DNA of 64,000 bases from Acidovorax sp. Leaf78 (GCF_001422735.1 NZ_LMLZ01000006.1:109518-173517); one strand, 5' to 3'; positions 36,714 through 44,430 are shown, counted from the stretch's first letter. Notes: generated by a model from the letters alone, not told the origin. Translations and numbers: made by a program.

Positions 36714-36992
36714 ATGAACGCCCGCCACAACGCCATCCACCGCCGCACCCGCCAGGGCGCCGTGGCCGTGCGTGGGACGTTCAATGCGCAGGTGTCGTCC
36801 ATCGGCTTGATGTCCAAACGACTGCCTTCGCACCAAGGCGCCGCGGCGTATTTGCAGGGCCATAGCCACATGGACAGCCAGATGGACAGCTGCATGGACG
36901 GCAGCTCCCGCACCAGCCAGCAGCAGTGGCTGGGCAATGGTTTTGAGGATACCGCTCCATCACCGGGCGGAGGTTGCAACGCAGGGCAGTAG
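36714..36992 (+). CDS. Short hypothetical protein with MDS repeats
   Basis: 92 residues from ATG 36714, preceded by GAGAGACC. No signal peptide. The middle has HSHMDSQMDSCMDGSS, a triple M-D-S/G motif. The N-terminal third is basic and the rest is soluble, Gln/Ser/Gly-rich. No family. It faces the HTH gene across a palindrome, and is followed by a strong terminator 40 bp downstream, which supports a transcribed unit here. Confidence 0.4.
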   Translation: MNARHNAIHRRTRQGAVAVRGTFNAQVSSIGLMSKRLPSHQGAAAYLQGHSHMDSQMDSCMDGSSRTSQQQWLGNGFEDTAPSPGGGCNAGQ

Positions 36993-37031
36993 TCCCAGAG
37001 CGTTCTCCCTCCCGATCTCTTGATCGACAAG

Positions 37032-37070
37032 AGGCCCGGCAACCAAGTGGTTCCGGGCCTTTTTCTTTTT
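37032..37070 (+). terminator. Rho-independent terminator
   Basis: AGGCCCGG (37032-37039) pairs with CCGGGCCT (37053-37060), and inside it AACCA pairs with TGGTT. A T-rich tail, TTTTTCTTTTTG, follows directly. Closes the 36714-36992 ORF transcript, the best stem-plus-U-tract in the window. Confidence 0.9.
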
Positions 37071-37435
37071 GCCGGTCGTTTTTCTCCACCCTTATTTTTT
37101 GTTTGCAGCGCCAGCGCTGCCCCCGCAGGCATCGACCTGCCGGGGATTCCGTTCATTAAAAGTTTGCCGCAGGCGCCGCGCTCCGAGGGAGTGATGGCCG
37201 ACCTGCATCGAAAGCAGAAGGGTTTGCGCGCTCACCGCATTGCACCCCTTCTCCATTTCGGGTGTGCCTTTGCTCACACCGCCGGACCCGGCCGCATGCG
37301 CGGCCCGGCGGGATGTGCTGGGGTTGATCGCCCAGTGCAGCGACGTGCATGCGCAGCCCCCGGCGGGCTGCGGTCGCGTGAAGGCACAGCCGAAATGGAT
37401 ATGCATTGGGCGAGAAACGCCCATTCAGGCTCCAT
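37071..37435 (+). other. Non-coding leader region before the tRNA
   Basis: No gene. Two hairpins are visible: GCAGCCC-CCGGCG-GGCTGC at about 37350, and TGGGCG-AGAAA-CGCCCA at 37407-37423, which ends 13 bp before the tRNA. Mixed composition; no long ORF deserves support. Confidence 0.5.
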
Positions 37436-37511
37436 GCGCGTGTAGCTCAACTGGCAGAGCACTGGTCTCCAAAACCAGCGGTTGAGGGTTCGACTCCTTC
37501 CGCGCGTGCCA
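37436..37511 (+). tRNA. tRNA-Trp (CCA)
   Basis: A 76-nt cloverleaf: acceptor GCGCGTG/CGCGCGT with two wobble pairs, D-stem GCTC/GAGC, anticodon arm CTGGT-CTCCAAA-ACCAG giving anticodon CCA, T-arm GAGGG-TTCGACT-CCTTC, discriminator G, and an encoded CCA. G73 and CCA are the main TrpRS identity elements. The acceptor with wobble at 1-72 and 6-67 looks more diverged than a typical housekeeping copy; whether it is the sole tRNA-Trp of the genome is unknown. Confidence 0.92.
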
Positions 37512-37521
37512 ACCTTTTCTT

Positions 37522-37556
37522 CCCGGCATGGCCCGCATTGAGCAAGCCATGCCGGG
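37522..37556 (+). repeat. Strong inverted repeat between tRNA and tRNA-like sequence
   Basis: CCCGGCATGGC (37522-37532) pairs perfectly with GCCATGCCGGG (37546-37556) around a 13-nt loop. No U-tract follows; it could be a tRNA-transcript processing stem or attenuator. Confidence 0.6.
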
Positions 37557-37559
37557 CAT

Positions 37560-37637
37560 GCCGCAGCAGCCCTGTCGGATGGGGCGCCTGGTTGTTCCAG
37601 CCGGGGATTGCAGGTTCGACTCCTGTCTGTGGCACCC
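37560..37637 (+). pseudogene. tRNA-like sequence with collapsed anticodon arm
   Basis: Acceptor GCCGCAG (37560-37566) pairs with CTGTGGC (37627-37633) over seven positions (one wobble). D-arm GCCC...GGGC and T-arm GCAGG-TTCGACT-CCTGT are regular. The anticodon region, GGTTG-TTC-CAGCC, has a loop of only three bases or else no U33, so it cannot decode normally, and the 3' end reads ACCC instead of ACCA. Reads as a decayed tRNA, or a regulatory tRNA mimic. It is 49 bp downstream of tRNA-Trp. Confidence 0.45.
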
Positions 37638-37706
37638 CATCCCGCTTTCCCTTTTTTTAACCCACCTACCGCGTTTCATCCATCCATTCACCTCCAGGAG
37701 ATCCCC

Positions 37707-37892
37707 ATGGCCATCCAGCATTCCTTCCCCTTGGGCGCCCAGCGGCGCCGTGTCGGCCTTGCAGGCTGGCTGGCCCGTCTGGCATCCGTGCGCGCGCGCT
37801 TGCAACGCACGGCCCCAGGCCGCGCAGCCGCAGCGCGCCGCCTTGACCAGCTCGACCTCGACCAGCGCGTGCGCGAGGTCGGCGAGTGGTAG
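37707..37892 (+). CDS. Short Arg-rich hypothetical protein
   Basis: 61 residues from ATG 37707 with a strong CAGGAGA site. One amphipathic or weakly hydrophobic stretch (VGLAGWLARLASVRARLQRT) and a rich basic middle; ends in LDQRVREVGEW. The overall profile (about 60 residues, Arg-rich helix, WLxRL) resembles the DUF1127 type of small proteins but the conserved DUF1127 signature is not clear. Directly downstream of the tRNA pair. Confidence 0.45.
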   Translation: MAIQHSFPLGAQRRRVGLAGWLARLASVRARLQRTAPGRAAAARRLDQLDLDQRVREVGEW

Positions 37893-37990
37893 CGGCACGC
37901 CCCTGCGAGCGTCCGCTTTCGCATTCGCGGTCCCTGCATGCCTTGGGCATGCATCCACACCGGCCCCCATCGATTGACGGTGGGCGGCCC

Positions 37991-38074
37991 ATGTCGCTTT
38001 TGTTTGTGCTTTTGTTTGTGCTTTTGTTTGTCGCTTTGTCTTCGTTGTCGCATTCGTCGATGACCATGTATTAA
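37991..38074 (+). CDS. Putative 27-residue hydrophobic microprotein
   Basis: ATG 37991 to TAA 38074 encodes MSLLFVLLFVLLFVALSSLS followed by HSSMTMY. The hydrophobic helix arises from direct 12-bp repeats (CTTTTGTTTGTG twice, then a partial third). There is only a weak ribosome site (GGTGGG). Could be a real small membrane protein or a chance product of the repeat. Confidence 0.25.
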   Translation: MSLLFVLLFVLLFVALSSLSHSSMTMY

Positions 38075-38131
38075 CCGGGGCGTGCGCTGGGCTGGGCGGC
38101 TGCGCCCTTCATCCCCAGAAAGGAGAGCCCC

Positions 38132-38749
38132 ATGCCCCGCACCACCATCACCCCCACCGAACCCTCGTCCCGAAAACCCCGCACCCCCGCGCCCCGCGTG
38201 CTGCAGCTGGACCTGCACGGCACGCCCCAGTCCTGGATGCCGCTGGAGCAAGCCGCCGTGCACTACGCCAGCGGCGCTGTGGCGTGGGACGCGGGCCTGG
38301 CGCCCCTGGCCACATTGCGTGGCGGGCACAACGCGGCGACGGGCCGGCAGTCGGTGCTGGAGGTCGCGCCCATCATCGCGCTGCGCGGTGTGGCCCGGAT
38401 CAACCTCTTTGACGTGGTGCCGGGCCTCACCAAGCGCCGGCTGCTGCGCCGCGACCGCCACACCTGCGCCTACTGCGGCGGTGTGTTCAGCGAGGACGTG
38501 CTGCAGTGCGAGCACATCGTGCCGCAGTCGCGCGGCGGTGCCACATCGTGGACCAACCTGGTGGCCGCCTGCGCCGCGTGCAACGGCTACAAGGCCGCCC
38601 GCCTGCCCGAAGAGGCGGGCATGCGCCTGTTGTTCCTGCCGTACGTGCCCAGCCGGTACGAGTCGTTCTTGCTGGACGGCCGCAACGTGCGGGCCGACGT
38701 GCACGAGTGGCTGGCCAAACGGCTGCCCAAGGGCTCCCGGCTTCATTGA
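38132..38749 (+). CDS. HNH endonuclease family protein
   Basis: 205 residues with a GAAAGGAGAG site. The HNH core (about 105-155) reads RRDRHTCAYCGGVFSE, LQCEHIVPQSRGG, TSWTNLVAACAACNGYKAAR: a Cys-x2-Cys/Cys-x2-Cys zinc site plus His-Asn-His residues. The first 90 residues are family-specific, with LHGTPQSWMPLEQAAVHY. Chromosomal HNH proteins of this form are widespread in proteobacteria and of uncertain role (DNA repair or restriction). No methylase or phage gene is next to it. Confidence 0.88.
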   Translation: MPRTTITPTEPSSRKPRTPAPRVLQLDLHGTPQSWMPLEQAAVHYASGAVAWDAGLAPLATLRGGHNAATGRQSVLEVAPIIALRGVARINLFDVVPGLTKRRLLRRDRHTCAYCGGVFSEDVLQCEHIVPQSRGGATSWTNLVAACAACNGYKAARLPEEAGMRLLFLPYVPSRYESFLLDGRNVRADVHEWLAKRLPKGSRLH

Positions 38750-38812
38750 GAAGTCGCGGGCCCCGGCAAGGCCGCTACGATGGAGCGCTGTACCACCGAT
38801 CGGAGCGTTGCC

Positions 38813-39187
38813 GTGAAGAACCTTGTTGTGGGTGTCTGTCTCCTGGCCCTGCATGCCGCGCCTGCGCTGGCGGCCGATGCATCGCCTGCCTGCGCCGCCA
38901 AGCAGGCGCGCATCGAAGCGCAACTGGCCGAGGCCACAGCGCAGGGCCGCACCCGCGAGGTCGCGGGGCTGCGGCAGGCGCGCCGGTCCAACAAGGCGCA
39001 CTGCACCGACGCCTGGCTGGCCAAGGACCGCGACGCGGAGATCCGCAAGGCCACGAAGAAGGTGGCCGAGCGTGAGAAAAGCCTGGCCGATGCGCAGAAG
39101 AAGGGCGATGCCAAAAAGATCGCCGCGCGCCAGGCCAAGCTGGACGAAGCCCGCAGCGCGCTGGCCGAGGCGCAAAAGCCGCTGTAG
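38813..39187 (+). CDS. DUF1090 periplasmic protein
   Basis: 124 residues from a GTG at 38813 with a CGGAG site; the open frame starts at ATG 38780 but lacks a ribosome site and would break the signal peptide. Signal peptide VKNLVVGVCLLALHAAPALA-A. Mature part: CAAKQARIEAQLAEATAQGR, two Cys, and a Lys/Glu/Ala coiled-coil (KKVAEREKSLADAQKKGDAK). DUF1090 (YqjC) is a stress-linked exported family of unknown biochemical role. Confidence 0.8.
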   Translation: MKNLVVGVCLLALHAAPALAADASPACAAKQARIEAQLAEATAQGRTREVAGLRQARRSNKAHCTDAWLAKDRDAEIRKATKKVAEREKSLADAQKKGDAKKIAARQAKLDEARSALAEAQKPL

Positions 39188-39200
39188 CGCAAACCCCTGG

Positions 39201-39233
39201 AGGGCCGTGGTCGATGACTGCGGCCCTTTCCTT
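39201..39233 (+). terminator. Probable terminator after the DUF1090 gene
   Basis: AGGGCCG (39201-39207) pairs with CGGCCCT (39221-39227) with a 13-nt loop, followed by TTCCTTC. The U-tract is interrupted, so efficiency may be moderate. Confidence 0.5.
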
Positions 39234-39289
39234 CTGGGGGCGCGCGGCTTCGCTTCGTGCCGGCTACTGCGGCCGGGTGCTCGGGGCGG

Positions 39290-39664
39290 TCACCACTGCC
39301 CGGTCTCGATGCGGATCGCCACTTCGCAGTCGTCGAAGATCTCCAGCTTGGCGATCTTCACGCGCACGCCCAGCACGCCGGGCAGTTGCATCAGCCGGTT
39401 GGCCAGCTTGCCGATCAGGCTCTCGAGCAGGTTCACGTGCTCGGCGCGACACTCGTCGATGATGATCTGGCGCACCTTGCGGTAGTCCAGCACGTGCAGG
39501 ATGTCGTCGTCGCGCGGGGTGAGCGGCTGCACGCCCAGGCTCAGCTCGGCATCGACCTGGATGGGCTGTGGGGCGGTCTTCTCGTGCGAGAGGATGCCCA
39601 GGTTGGCGTCAAAGCGCAGGCCGGTCAGGGTCAGGATCTGGGTGCCGACGGCGGTGTGGTCCAT
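39290..39664 (-). CDS. folB: Dihydroneopterin aldolase
   Basis: 124 residues, family length. Strand LTLTGLRFDANLGILSHEK carries the usual N-terminal Glu/Gly region, then PQPIQVDAELS, LDYRKVRQIIIDECRAEHVNLLESL (substrate-binding Glu/Leu-Glu motif), and VRVKIAKLEIFDDCEVAIRIE. Cleaves 7,8-dihydroneopterin in folate biosynthesis. It sits 36 bp downstream of a pteridine-reductase-like SDR on the same strand, a folate-linked pair. Confidence 0.93.
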   Translation of the reverse strand: MDHTAVGTQILTLTGLRFDANLGILSHEKTAPQPIQVDAELSLGVQPLTPRDDDILHVLDYRKVRQIIIDECRAEHVNLLESLIGKLANRLMQLPGVLGVRVKIAKLEIFDDCEVAIRIETGQW

Positions 39665-39700
39665 GGGAGATAGCTTCTTTCTGCGTGGGCCGGCGCCCGC

Positions 39701-40486
39701 TCACATCATTGAAAAATCACGCTCGAACTTCATCAAATGCTGGCCGCCGTCCACCAGCAGCGTGGTGCCGGTGATGGAGCGGTTCTCCAGCGCAAACTTC
39801 ACGGTGGCGGCGACGTCCTCGGCCGTGGATGAGCGGCCCAGCGGGCTCAGCGCGTGCAGCTGCTGGAATTTTTGCTCTTCCAGCATGTGGCTGGTGAGCG
39901 TGAGGCCCGGCGCCACGCCCACCACGCGCACGCGCGGCGCCAGGGCCAGGGCCAGCATGGTGCCGGCGGCTTCCAGGGCCGCCTTGGACAAGGTGTAGCT
40001 CACGAAGTCGGGGTTCTGGTTCCAGAGCTTCTGGTCCAGCAGGTTGACCACGGCGCCCTGGGCATCGGCCTCGCCGGCGGCGGCGCGGTCGGCCAGGTGC
40101 GCGTGCAGCGCCTGGGCCAGCAGCACGGGCGCGGCGGTGTTGCTGCGCAGGTGCTTTTCCAGCGCGGCAAAGCCGAAGGTCTGGGCGTTGTCGTGCTCGA
40201 ACAGCGAGGCGCTGTTGACCACCGCGTCCACGCTGCCAAAGTGCGCCACCACACGCGGCAGCAGGCCGCGCACGGCGGCCTCGTCGTCGAAATCAGCATC
40301 AAAATGGGTGCTACCGCCCGCCAGGCGTGCGCAAGCAGCTACTGTTTCGATAGCATCCTGCTCGGACGTGCGGTAGTGCACCGCCACCTGCCAGCCACCC
40401 TCGGCCAGCGCCAGCGCAATGGCGCGCCCCAGGCGTTTGGCGGCGCCGGTCACAAGCACGGTGCGGGGTCGGGTGGGCTGGGGCAT
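39701..40486 (-). CDS. SDR oxidoreductase, pteridine-reductase-like
   Basis: 261 residues from ATG 40486. Rossmann entry VLVTGAAKRLGRAIALAL, with Arg after the TGxx pattern (T-G-A-A-K-R-L-G, typical of PTR1/FolM). Active site: LLDQKLWN (Asp-x-Lys variant of the Ser), YTLSKAALEAAG, and the closing TSHMLEE segment. FolM/PTR1 reduce dihydropteridines, so with folB the operon may supply tetrahydropterin or folate. Residues about 40-61 (SEQDAIETVAACARLAGGSTH) are encoded by a repeat copy. Confidence 0.88.
   Translation of the reverse strand: MPQPTRPRTVLVTGAAKRLGRAIALALAEGGWQVAVHYRTSEQDAIETVAACARLAGGSTHFDADFDDEAAVRGLLPRVVAHFGSVDAVVNSASLFEHDNAQTFGFAALEKHLRSNTAAPVLLAQALHAHLADRAAAGEADAQGAVVNLLDQKLWNQNPDFVSYTLSKAALEAAGTMLALALAPRVRVVGVAPGLTLTSHMLEEQKFQQLHALSPLGRSSTAEDVAATVKFALENRSITGTTLLVDGGQHLMKFERDFSMM
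40296..40360 (+). repeat. Dispersed repeat copy inside the SDR gene
   Basis: AGCATCAAAATGGGTGCTAC-CGCC and then GCGCAAGCAGCTACTGTTTC-GATAGCATCCTG. It keeps the CTACCGC, AGCAGCTA and ATAGCATCCTG parts of the intergenic repeat at 9591. On the minus strand it is in frame and codes for about 20 residues of the SDR enzyme. Confidence 0.55.
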
Positions 40487-40505
40487 GGTGGCGGGGTGGG
40501 GGACA

Positions 40506-41627
40506 ATGCGGGCCGTGACCCAACAACCCGACAGTTTAACGACCGCCCTGGCGGCCCACATCCGCCAGACCATTGCCGCCGAGGGCGGCTGGATCGGCTT
40601 CGACCGCTTCATGGCGCTGGCGCTGTATACGCCGGGCCTGGGCTACTACGCCAACGACAGTGCCAAGTTCGGCGCCATGCCCGAGTCCGGCAGCGACTTC
40701 GTGACCGCGCCCGAGCTCACTCCGCTGTTCGGCCAGACGCTGGCGCGGCAGGTGGCGCAGGCGCTGGCCGCCACGGGCACCTCCGAGGTGTGGGAGTTCG
40801 GCGCCGGCTCCGGCGCACTGGCCCTGCAACTGCTGGACGCGCTGGGCGACCAGGTGCAGCGCTACACCATCGTCGATTTGTCCGGCAGCCTGCGCGCGCG
40901 CCAGCAGGTGCGGCTGGCAGGGCATGCCCACAAGCTGCGCTGGGTGGATGCGCTGCCCGAGCGGTTTAGCGGAGTCGTCGTCGGCAACGAGGTGCTGGAC
41001 GCCATGCCCGTGCAACTGCTGGCCCGCCACGGCGGCCACGCAGACGGCGTGTGGCACGAACGCGGCGTCGTCGTGGCAGAGGACGACGGCAGCTTCGCCT
41101 GGGCCGACCGCCCCACCGCGCTGCGCCCGCCCGTCGACATCGAAGGCCCGCAGGACTACCTGACCGAGATCCACGCCCAGGGCGAAGGCTTCATCCGCAT
41201 GCTGGCCGACCGGCTGGAGCGTGGTGCTGCGTTTCTGCTGGACTACGGCTTTGGCGAGAGCGAGTACTACCACCCCCAGCGCCACATGGGCACGGTGATG
41301 TGCCACCAGGGGCACCTGGCCGATGGCGACCCGCTGGTGGCGGTGGGGCGCAAGGACATCACCGCCCACGTCAACTTCACCGCCATGGCGCTGGCCGCGC
41401 AGGAGGCGGGGCTCGAGGTGCTGGGGTACACGACGCAGGCGCACTTCCTCATCAACTGCGGTTTGCTACCAAAAATGGAGCAGCTGCCGCAGGCGGAACG
41501 GGCGACAGCGGCCAAATTGATCATGGAGCATGAGATGGGCGAGCTCTTCAAAGTGCTGGCTTTGGGGGCGGGGCCGGCGTGGGAGCCGATGGGGTTTGCG
41601 CGGGGGGATCGGTCGCACCGGTTGTGA
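40506..41627 (+). CDS. MidA-type SAM-dependent methyltransferase (NDUFAF7/DUF185)
   Basis: 373 residues from ATG 40506 (GTG 40515 is an alternative); it diverges from the SDR gene with only 19 bp between starts. Family marks: GWIGFDRFMALALYTPGLGYY, DFVTAPELTPLFG, the SAM loop VWEFGAGSGALALQLL, VVVGNEVLDAMPVQL, and AFLLDYGFGESEYYHPQR. Human NDUFAF7 methylates an Arg in complex I subunit NDUFS2. Bacterial members are likely protein arginine methyltransferases of unknown target. Confidence 0.93.
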   Translation: MRAVTQQPDSLTTALAAHIRQTIAAEGGWIGFDRFMALALYTPGLGYYANDSAKFGAMPESGSDFVTAPELTPLFGQTLARQVAQALAATGTSEVWEFGAGSGALALQLLDALGDQVQRYTIVDLSGSLRARQQVRLAGHAHKLRWVDALPERFSGVVVGNEVLDAMPVQLLARHGGHADGVWHERGVVVAEDDGSFAWADRPTALRPPVDIEGPQDYLTEIHAQGEGFIRMLADRLERGAAFLLDYGFGESEYYHPQRHMGTVMCHQGHLADGDPLVAVGRKDITAHVNFTAMALAAQEAGLEVLGYTTQAHFLINCGLLPKMEQLPQAERATAAKLIMEHEMGELFKVLALGAGPAWEPMGFARGDRSHRL

Positions 41628-41667
41628 GGGGGTGGAGTGGGGGGCGCTGGGTCGAGGCCCTGCTGCT

Positions 41668-41711
41668 CATTGCCCCCTCTCCCCAGCCCTCTCCCGCAAG
41701 GGGAGAGGGGG
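41668..41711 (+). repeat. REP-type hairpin, copy 1 of an inverted pair
   Basis: CCCCTCTCCCCAGCCCTCTC-CCGCAAGGGGAGAGGG. It folds as CCCTCTCCC-GCAA-GGGGAGAGGG. Its reverse complement is near 41863, so the two flank about 150 bp of non-coding sequence. Confidence 0.8.
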
Positions 41712-41855
41712 TTTCCGGGGCGCTGGTTGCGCTGGCTGGAGAGGGGCGCCGCGCCTTTGGGGGCGATTGGGAAGACAGTTGTCGGCGACGGGCGCGGAGG
41801 CCGCCTTCGCGAATGTCTGAATGGGACGCGCGCTGTGAGCCACCGAGCGCCGGTT

Positions 41856-42710
41856 TTACTCCCTCTCCCCTCGCGGGAGAGGGTGGGGGAGAGGGGGCTC
41901 GTCTTGAGGCCTCTGCGGCCCGCCCGCCGGCAGCGTCACGCCCTCACTGCGGTCCTTCAACGGCACGCCCGTCAGCCCCAGCCTCCGCGCCTCTGCACAC
42001 AGCCACCACAGGCGCGCAGCGGCGGCGGCAGGCGGCAACCCCTGCGGACGCACGTTGGAAATGCAGTTGCGCTCCGCATCGCTGCACCCGACCCGGGGGT
42101 GCCAGGACAGATAAATGCCCAGACTGTCCGGCGAACTCAGCCCCGGGCGCTCGCCGATCAGCACCGCCACCAGGCGGGCCCCCAGCAGTGCACCCACCTC
42201 GTCGCCCAGCGCCACGCGCGCCTGCGTGGCGATCACCACGGGGCCGATGCGCCAGCCCTGGGGCGCCGTGCTGACGATGCACTGCACCAGCGGCTCGGCA
42301 TGGCGTTCGACCGCCAGGGCCGACAGGCCGTCGGCCACCACCAGCAGCAGGTCGCAGTCCGCCTGGCCGCCCTGGCCCAATGCCCGCAGACGCTGTGCAT
42401 CCCCGTCGCACAGGCGCCGGCCCAGATCAGGGCGCAGCAGGTACGTGGCCCGGTCGGGTGCGGCGCTGGCCACCTGCAGCGTGGTGCAGCCCAGGCCTGC
42501 CAGCCGCTGCGCCAGCGCATCGGCATCGAGCGGCAAATGCACCGCATCGCGCGCCTGGGCATGGGCGAGGCCGAAGTCGAGCAGTTCGCGGGTGGGGATG
42601 GCCGTGCCCGCGCGGCCCAGGGCCAGGCGGGCGGCGGTGTGGGCGCGCAGGTCGGCCCAGGGGTCGGGCGGCGGGCCGAAGGGGGGTGGGGTGCCGGTGG
42701 GGTCTGTCAT
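41856..42710 (-). CDS. eutC: Ethanolamine ammonia-lyase small subunit
   Basis: 284 residues; ATG overlaps the eutB stop (ATGA). Recognisable EutC: LDFGLAHAQARDAVHLPLDA, YLLRPDLGRRLCDGD, DLLLVVADGLSALAVERHA, VLIGERPGLSSPDSLGIYLS and CSDAERNCISNVRPQGL. With EutB it forms the adenosylcobalamin-dependent enzyme cleaving ethanolamine to acetaldehyde and ammonia. The last about 20 residues (DEPPLPHPLPRGERE region) come from a REP-type hairpin and are unlike other EutC. Confidence 0.95.
   Translation of the reverse strand: MTDPTGTPPPFGPPPDPWADLRAHTAARLALGRAGTAIPTRELLDFGLAHAQARDAVHLPLDADALAQRLAGLGCTTLQVASAAPDRATYLLRPDLGRRLCDGDAQRLRALGQGGQADCDLLLVVADGLSALAVERHAEPLVQCIVSTAPQGWRIGPVVIATQARVALGDEVGALLGARLVAVLIGERPGLSSPDSLGIYLSWHPRVGCSDAERNCISNVRPQGLPPAAAAARLWWLCAEARRLGLTGVPLKDRSEGVTLPAGGPQRPQDEPPLPHPLPRGERE
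41863..41899 (+). repeat. REP-type hairpin, copy 2, in the eutC 3' end
   Basis: CCCTCTCCCCTCGCGGGAGA-GGGTGGGGGAGAGGG, the reverse complement type of the copy at 41668. It lies inside the last codons of eutC and folds into CCCTCTCCC-TCG-CGGGAGAGGG. Confidence 0.8.
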
Positions 42711-44122
42711 GCCCGCATCCCGATCTGCCGCAGCTGCGCGATGGCCGCTTGCTGCTGTGTGGCGGGCAGCAGCCGGCCCGCGCCGTCGGCCAGGTGCATG
42801 CGTGCAAGCCAGGCCTCGAACTCGGGCGCGCGCTGCAGGCCCAGCACCTCGCGCAGGTACAGCGCGTCGTGGAACGAGGTGCTCTGGTAGTTGAGCATGA
42901 TGTCATCCGCCCCCGGCACGCCCATGATGAAGGTCAGGCCCGCCGTGCCCAGCAGCGTCATCAGCGTGTCCATATCGTCCGAATCGGCCTCGGCATGGTT
43001 GGTGTAGCAGACATCGCAGCCCAGCGGCACGCCCAGCAGCTTGCCGCAGACGTGGTCTTCCAGGCCCGCGCGGATGATCTGCTTGCCGTCATACAGGTAC
43101 TCCGGCCCGATGAAGCCGACCACCGTGTTGGTGAGCAGCGGCGAGAACGCGCGCGCCACGCCGTAGGCCCGCGCCTCGCAGGTCTGCTGGTCCACGCCGT
43201 GGTGCGCGTCGGCCGACAGGGCGCTGCCCTGGCCGGTCTCAAAGTACATCACGTTGTCGCCCCGGCCATCGCCAAAGTCCGCGCCGCGCTGCAGGGACCG
43301 CGCCGCGTCGTGCGCCTCGCGCAGCAGGGCCAGGCTGATGCCGAAGCCCGCGTTGGCCTTCTCGGTGCCCGCGATGGACTGGAACACCAGGTCCACCGGC
43401 GCGCCGCGCTCGATCATCTGCAGCGTGTTGGTCACGTGGGTCAGCACACACGACTGCGTGGGGATCTGCAGCGTGGCGATCACGTCGTCCAGCCGGTGCA
43501 CCAGGCCGGTGAGGGCCGCGATGCTGTCGGTCGCCGGGTTGATGCCGATCACCGCGTCGCCCGCGCCGTACAGCAGCCCGTCGATCATCGACGCCGCGAT
43601 GCCGCGCAGGTCGTCGGTGGGGTGGTTGGGCTGCAGCCGCACCGACAGCCGGCCCGGCAGGCCGATGGTGTTGCGAAAGCGCGTGACCACGCGGCATTTG
43701 CGGGCCACCGCGATCAGGTCCTGGTTGCGCATGAGCTTGCTCACGGCAGCGGCCATCTCGGGCGTGATGCCGGGGGCCACGGCGGCCAGCACGGCGCTGT
43801 CGGTGGCGTGGTCGAGCAGCCAGTTGCGAAAGTCGCCCACGGTGAGGTGGGCAATGGGAGCGAACGCGGCGGCACCGTGGGTGTCGATGATGAGCCGCGT
43901 GACCTCGTCGGACTCGTAGGGCACCAGGGCCTCGGTCAGGAACCGCGACAGTGGCACGTCTGCCAGGCACATGCGCGCGGCCATGCGCTCCACCGCCGTG
44001 GCCGCCGCAATGCCCGCCAGCACGTCGCCCGAGCGCAGGGGCGACGCCTTGGCCAGCACGTCGCGCAGGCCGTCGAACTGCCAGCGCTGCCCGCCGGCGG
44101 TGTGGTGGTAGCTCCAATCCAT
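42707..44122 (-). CDS. eutB: Ethanolamine ammonia-lyase large subunit
   Basis: 471 residues, the expected length. Marks: LRSGDVLAGIAAATAVERMA, VPYESDEVTRLIIDTHGAAAF, RLQPNHPTDDLRGIAASMID, YGAGDAVIGINPATDS, and QKAxx-type cobalamin pocket residues around VFQSIAGTEKANAGFGISL. Upstream are no transporter, eut shell or reactivase (EutA) genes, so this is a short eutBC set, as in many Burkholderiales. It diverges from a 64-residue membrane protein. Confidence 0.97.
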   Translation of the reverse strand: MDWSYHHTAGGQRWQFDGLRDVLAKASPLRSGDVLAGIAAATAVERMAARMCLADVPLSRFLTEALVPYESDEVTRLIIDTHGAAAFAPIAHLTVGDFRNWLLDHATDSAVLAAVAPGITPEMAAAVSKLMRNQDLIAVARKCRVVTRFRNTIGLPGRLSVRLQPNHPTDDLRGIAASMIDGLLYGAGDAVIGINPATDSIAALTGLVHRLDDVIATLQIPTQSCVLTHVTNTLQMIERGAPVDLVFQSIAGTEKANAGFGISLALLREAHDAARSLQRGADFGDGRGDNVMYFETGQGSALSADAHHGVDQQTCEARAYGVARAFSPLLTNTVVGFIGPEYLYDGKQIIRAGLEDHVCGKLLGVPLGCDVCYTNHAEADSDDMDTLMTLLGTAGLTFIMGVPGADDIMLNYQSTSFHDALYLREVLGLQRAPEFEAWLARMHLADGAGRLLPATQQQAAIAQLRQIGMRA

Positions 44123-44235
44123 GCGTGCCCTCGGTCGGTTGCGAACATGCGAGCGTGGTGCAAGGCCCGTGCCTGACTGCGGGACTGCCAGTCTGCGTGC
44201 GCGGTGGTGCCTCCAGCGCCTACACTCGGCGCACC

Positions 44236-44430
44236 ATGATCCGCTGGCTCCTCGTCATCTTCCTGGCCCTGATGCTGCTCAGCTGGCTCTCGCCCCTGCT
44301 GCGGCGCATGGGCTTTGGCCGCCTGCCGGGCGACCTGCGCTTTCGGTGGCTGGGGCGCGACTGGGACGTGCCGCTCGCGTCCACACTGCTGCTGAGCTTC
44401 GTGGTGAGCCTGCTCACCAAACTGCTGTAG
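44236..44430 (+). CDS. DUF2905 small membrane protein
   Basis: 64 residues, two hydrophobic helices (about 3-22, WLLVIFLALMLLSWL, and 46-62, STLLLSFVVSLLTKLL) flanking a loop with RMGFGRLPGDLRFRW, the conserved DUF2905 core. Function unknown. Divergent from eutB; 113 bp between starts. Confidence 0.85.
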   Translation: MIRWLLVIFLALMLLSWLSPLLRRMGFGRLPGDLRFRWLGRDWDVPLASTLLLSFVVSLLTKLL

